From an uncultured Anaerolineaceae bacterium (GTDB lineage: Bacteria; Chloroflexota; Anaerolineae; Anaerolineales; Anaerolineaceae), in contig CALAEB010000613.1 in NCBI GenBank assembly GCA_937890875.1, positions 1-7,104 of the forward strand: a stretch of 7,104 bases of DNA, in the 5' to 3' direction. The translations under genes and the position numbers were made by a program. Shown here in pieces: positions 5,525 through 7,104 of the stretch; the stretch's first letter is position 1, and every line of letters starts with the position of its first letter. The notes beneath the pieces are model-generated. The model had not been told where the DNA came from. It did no database searches and was given only the letters and a program-made list of their open reading frames with translations.

Positions 5525-5839
5525 TCAGCTTTGCGGCTTTTTCCCGAAAACAGACCACAAGGCAATGCCATTCAGAATGATTGTAACGATAAGCAACAGC
5601 AGAGAGACCCGCGCAACCGCCTCAGAAGTATCCAGAAGCGCAGACCAATCCTCGATTTTTACCAGATAATCGCTGTAAAAAATCTGCATACATAACGAGA
5701 TCGCGCAGGCGGACAGACTACCCGCACAAAGAAGCGCGCAGGCTTTAGCTCCGATCTTCCCGGGTCGCACAAGAATAATCACCGGGAGTATCCAGGCAAT
5801 CAACCCCAGGATAAGGCTCCACAAATTTAGCCGCCACAT
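5525..5839 (-). CDS. Small membrane protein, three predicted transmembrane segments, unknown function
   Basis: 104 residues from the ATG with GGAGG 8 bases upstream; the frame extends 21 codons further, but the site favours this start. Three hydrophobic helices are visible: about 5-24 (LWSLILGLIAWILPVIILV), 32-53 (cysteine-rich, CALLCAGSLSACAISLC) and 75-97. A conserved-looking loop, SDYLVKIEDWSALLDTSEAV (56-75), joins the second and third. Similar small proteins beginning MxxLNxxSLxxGLIAWILP, with an IEDWSAL(M/L)DT loop, occur in Firmicutes genomes as uncharacterised proteins (from memory, not searched). No catalytic motif is seen. It lies 80 bases upstream of arsC in the same direction, so co-transcription is possible. 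The function is not known. Confidence 0.75.
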   Translation of the reverse strand: MWRLNLWSLILGLIAWILPVIILVRPGKIGAKACALLCAGSLSACAISLCMQIFYSDYLVKIEDWSALLDTSEAVARVSLLLLIVTIILNGIALWSVFGKKPQS

Positions 5840-5847
5840 AGCTTGAA

Positions 5848-5852
5848 CCTCC
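5848..5852 (-). promoter_or_regulatory. Ribosome binding site that sets the start of the 104-residue membrane protein
   Basis: GGAGG stands 8 bases before the ATG at 5839. The upstream in-frame ATG codons at 5854 and 5902 lack comparable sites, and one of them overlaps this motif. Confidence 0.75.
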
Positions 5853-5947
5853 ATCACACCATTATTGTTTATTCCTTCGGACCACACGCAACCTTTTTTC
5901 AATCCGGCGGCGCAAGCAGGAATTCTTTTTTCTCAAGCAAAAAAGCT

Positions 5948-5956
5948 TTTATAACA
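5948..5956 (-). promoter_or_regulatory. Possible extended -10 promoter for the 104-residue protein (and perhaps arsC)
   Basis: On the minus strand TGTTATAAA reads as TGn-TATAAA, about 20 bases after the stop of the upstream membrane-protein gene and about 110 bases before the next ATG. No clear -35 is seen. A 10-bp palindrome AAAAGCTTTT overlaps it (5941-5950). Confidence 0.3.
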
Positions 5957-5974
5957 GCAATTCGATTTCTATGG

Positions 5975-6376
5975 TCACCGTTCCTCCACAGCCATGCGGA
6001 GATGGGCAATGACCCCAACCAGCAACAGCAGCGCGACGGCTGTCTTTTCAAAAACGGTGCCGAGCAGCTGCTGGAAAAAGCCCACCGTCCATAACGCCAC
6101 GAAAACCCAGCAAATTACAGTGATCACTTTTTTTCCGTTATTCCGGATGATCCGGCTGGCGAACAGTGTAAACAGAAGACCTGCCACCGCGATGAGCATG
6201 TTGGACACGGACAGCGGAAGCTGCGCCGCAAGCGATTCCGACCGACCGCCATTCACCCATTGGTAAGGCAGGATGCCGGTCAGCACTAATATATGGAGCA
6301 GGATGGTTAACAAATAAAAAACGATTGCCATGATTCCGGCTGTTTTTAAGTTGATTTTACGGATTGCATTGAGCAT
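5975..6376 (-). CDS. Small membrane protein, four predicted transmembrane segments, unknown function
   Basis: 133 residues from the ATG at 6376, which has AGGG 7 bases upstream (6384-6387); another ATG lies six codons earlier. Four hydrophobic helices are visible: about 13-36, 58-75, 84-102 and 112-128. The first loop (PYQWVNGGRSESLAAQ, 37-52) is long and carries a GGR motif; the ends are basic (IRKINLK at the start, RIIRNNGKK after helix 2). This layout suggests an integral membrane protein with short cytoplasmic loops. No known active-site motif is apparent, and I recall related small uncharacterised proteins only vaguely. It is separated by 135 bases from the 104-residue membrane protein downstream. 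The gene is convincing because of its ribosome site and regular topology; its role is unknown. Confidence 0.72.
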   Translation of the reverse strand: MLNAIRKINLKTAGIMAIVFYLLTILLHILVLTGILPYQWVNGGRSESLAAQLPLSVSNMLIAVAGLLFTLFASRIIRNNGKKVITVICWVFVALWTVGFFQQLLGTVFEKTAVALLLLVGVIAHLRMAVEER

Positions 6377-6594
6377 GGTTTCACCCTGTAACATTCATGG
6401 AACTTGAATCGGCCGGATGATTCCTGATAAGCGGCCTGAAATCCAAATTCCGATTTTGCATAATATTCAATTTCTTTTTTCAAGTTTAGCATAGGATGAA
6501 AAAGAGGCTGATTCCGTACCGGCAAAACGGTATGCGGCGTTCTTGCGGCAAGGCACATTTCAGGAAACAGGATCCGCCCCGGGTTCGGTCCCGG

Positions 6595-6752
6595 TTATGC
6601 ACGAAAGGTCTGCTTGCCGTGAGCTCCGCTTTTCCAATAGATGAAAAGGACGATCAGGAATGAGAAAGTCTGCGCTATGGCAATAAACGTGACATTTGAA
6701 TTTCTGATCGCCGGGCTGTTGTCTGTGTCCTTAATTGCAGTGCCGATCAAAA
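6595..6752 (-). pseudogene. Possible decayed 3' end of a membrane-protein gene
   Basis: On the minus strand this frame reads about 50 residues, with a long hydrophobic segment (IAIAQTFSFLIVLFIY) followed by a hydrophilic tail WKSGAHGKQTFRA and a TAA stop. A small GC-rich stem follows directly (6579-6594). It looks like the last membrane helix and C-terminus of a transporter. However, it has no start or ribosome site of its own, and upstream the frame runs into the perfect inverted repeat and then out of frame through the SMR gene. It could equally be a chance open frame. Confidence 0.2.
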
Positions 6753-6803
6753 TCTGCAGCACGCCTGCTTTTGGGCTCGATGCAAAAGCAGGCGTGCTGC
6801 AGA
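6753..6803. terminator. Perfect 21-bp inverted repeat, probable terminator of the SMR gene
   Basis: The left arm 6753-6773 (beginning TCTGCAGCACG) is the exact complement of 6783-6803, with a 9-base loop. On the minus strand it begins 40 bases after the SMR stop and is followed by TTTT (6749-6752). On the plus strand a T6 run starts three bases after the stem (6806-6811). It therefore fits a rho-independent terminator working in either direction. A 21-bp stem without a mismatch is long for this role, so a mobile or dispersed palindromic element is the alternative. Confidence 0.65.
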
Positions 6804-6842
6804 AGTTTTTTCCATCCTTCGATTTTTCGATAAATGCGCTTA

Positions 6843-7104
6843 TCAATGAGGGGATAACAATTTCAGACCGATGATCCCCATGATGATCAGACTGACACAA
6901 ATAATTTGCAGGACGCTGATGGTTTCGCGAAACAGCAGAATGCCCAAAATAACCGTTCCTGTCGTGCCGATCCCCGTCCATATCGCATACGCGGTACCCA
7001 ATGGGAGCGATTTTAAGGATAACGACAAAAAATAGAAACTGACCACCATTCCCGCCACCGTCAGGATACTGGGTACCAGTTTCGTAAATCCATTTGAAAG
7101 TTTC
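6843..7104 (-). CDS. Small multidrug resistance (SMR) family exporter, Gdx/SugE-like; N-terminus beyond right edge
   Basis: The last 86 residues of an approximately 105-residue SMR protein; the first 20 or so, including the essential membrane glutamate of helix 1, lie past base 7104. The visible part starts KLSNGFTKLVPS, the loop after helix 1. Helix 2 (about 13-32) ends at LKSLPLGTAYAIWTGIG. Helix 3 (about 36-57) has the GTTGTVILGILLF run followed by Arg59-Glu60, and helix 4 covers about 65-81. LPLGTAYAIWTGIG followed by GT is the pattern of guanidinium/quaternary-ammonium exporters (Gdx, SugE) and of YkkCD-like pairs, rather than EmrE. These proteins work as proton-coupled dimers in the cytoplasmic membrane. 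A partner SMR gene could lie just outside. The family is clear; Gdx versus drug-exporting subtype is not settled. Confidence 0.88.
   Translation of the reverse strand, partial: KLSNGFTKLVPSILTVAGMVVSFYFLSLSLKSLPLGTAYAIWTGIGTTGTVILGILLFRETISVLQIICVSLIIMGIIGLKLLSPH

Larger units (their letters stand above)
6377..6842. other. Gene-poor stretch between the SMR exporter and the 133-residue membrane protein
   Basis: 466 bases with no well-supported gene. It contains the long perfect hairpin at 6753-6803 and a hydrophobic open frame ending at 6595 (possible gene remnant). A GC-rich short stem lies at 6579-6594 (CCGGG / CCCGG), and a small frame at 6346-6492 overlaps the next gene's start. The promoter of the 133-residue gene should lie in the AT-rich part near 6450-6500 (minus strand), but I could not place a convincing -35/-10 pair. 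Confidence 0.5.

Noticed and set aside
5925..5945. A/T-only stem (CTTTTTT / AAAAAAG) as a terminator after the 133-residue gene
   Set aside because: The stem lacks a GC-rich core and would be too weak; it is better explained as base composition of the spacer.
6641..6874. Plus-strand open frame with a hydrophobic N-terminal part across the palindrome
   Set aside because: It reads through the perfect inverted repeat and into the antisense of the SMR gene, with only a weak, poorly spaced purine stretch upstream.

Overview
The window looks like a piece of bacterial chromosome of fairly balanced base composition. The best guess for the host is an anaerobic or facultative Chloroflexota lineage such as Anaerolineae. 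This rests on the style of the secreted LysM protein and on the envelope genes around it; it is an impression from family knowledge, not a proven assignment. No phage, transposase, CRISPR or plasmid gene is visible.

Left block (1-3555, all on the minus strand, so read right to left). A secreted, cysteine-bearing 390-residue protein of unknown function carries two diverged copies of one domain. It ends at a strong rho-independent terminator. After a gene-free, hairpin-rich stretch comes a secreted LysM protein, then an extended SDR nucleotide-sugar or alcohol-type epimerase/reductase. Last is the N-terminus of a glycosyltransferase that runs off the left edge. The last three genes are tightly spaced (a 22-base gap, then a stop codon directly abutting the next ATG), so they probably form one envelope/polysaccharide-related transcription unit.

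Middle (3556-4992). A tRNA-Glu with anticodon CUC lies on the plus strand with a recognisable -10 box. Next is a plus-strand classical SDR oxidoreductase with its own promoter (perfect TATAAT), a dyad in its leader and a good ribosome binding site. It ends at a 15-bp stem that serves as a terminator facing both ways between convergent genes.

Right block (5031-7104, minus strand). Reading right to left: the C-terminal four fifths of an SMR-family exporter of the Gdx/SugE-like type; a perfect 21-bp inverted repeat that probably terminates it; a 466-base gene-poor stretch; two small orphan membrane proteins (133 and 104 residues); and a thioredoxin-type arsenate reductase (LMW-PTP fold). No arsR or arsenite pump accompanies the reductase inside the window.

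No clearly new multi-gene system is evident. The observations most worth following are the internally duplicated secreted protein, the two unusually long hairpins (2288-2351 and 6753-6803), and the possibly decayed gene tail between the SMR gene and the membrane proteins.
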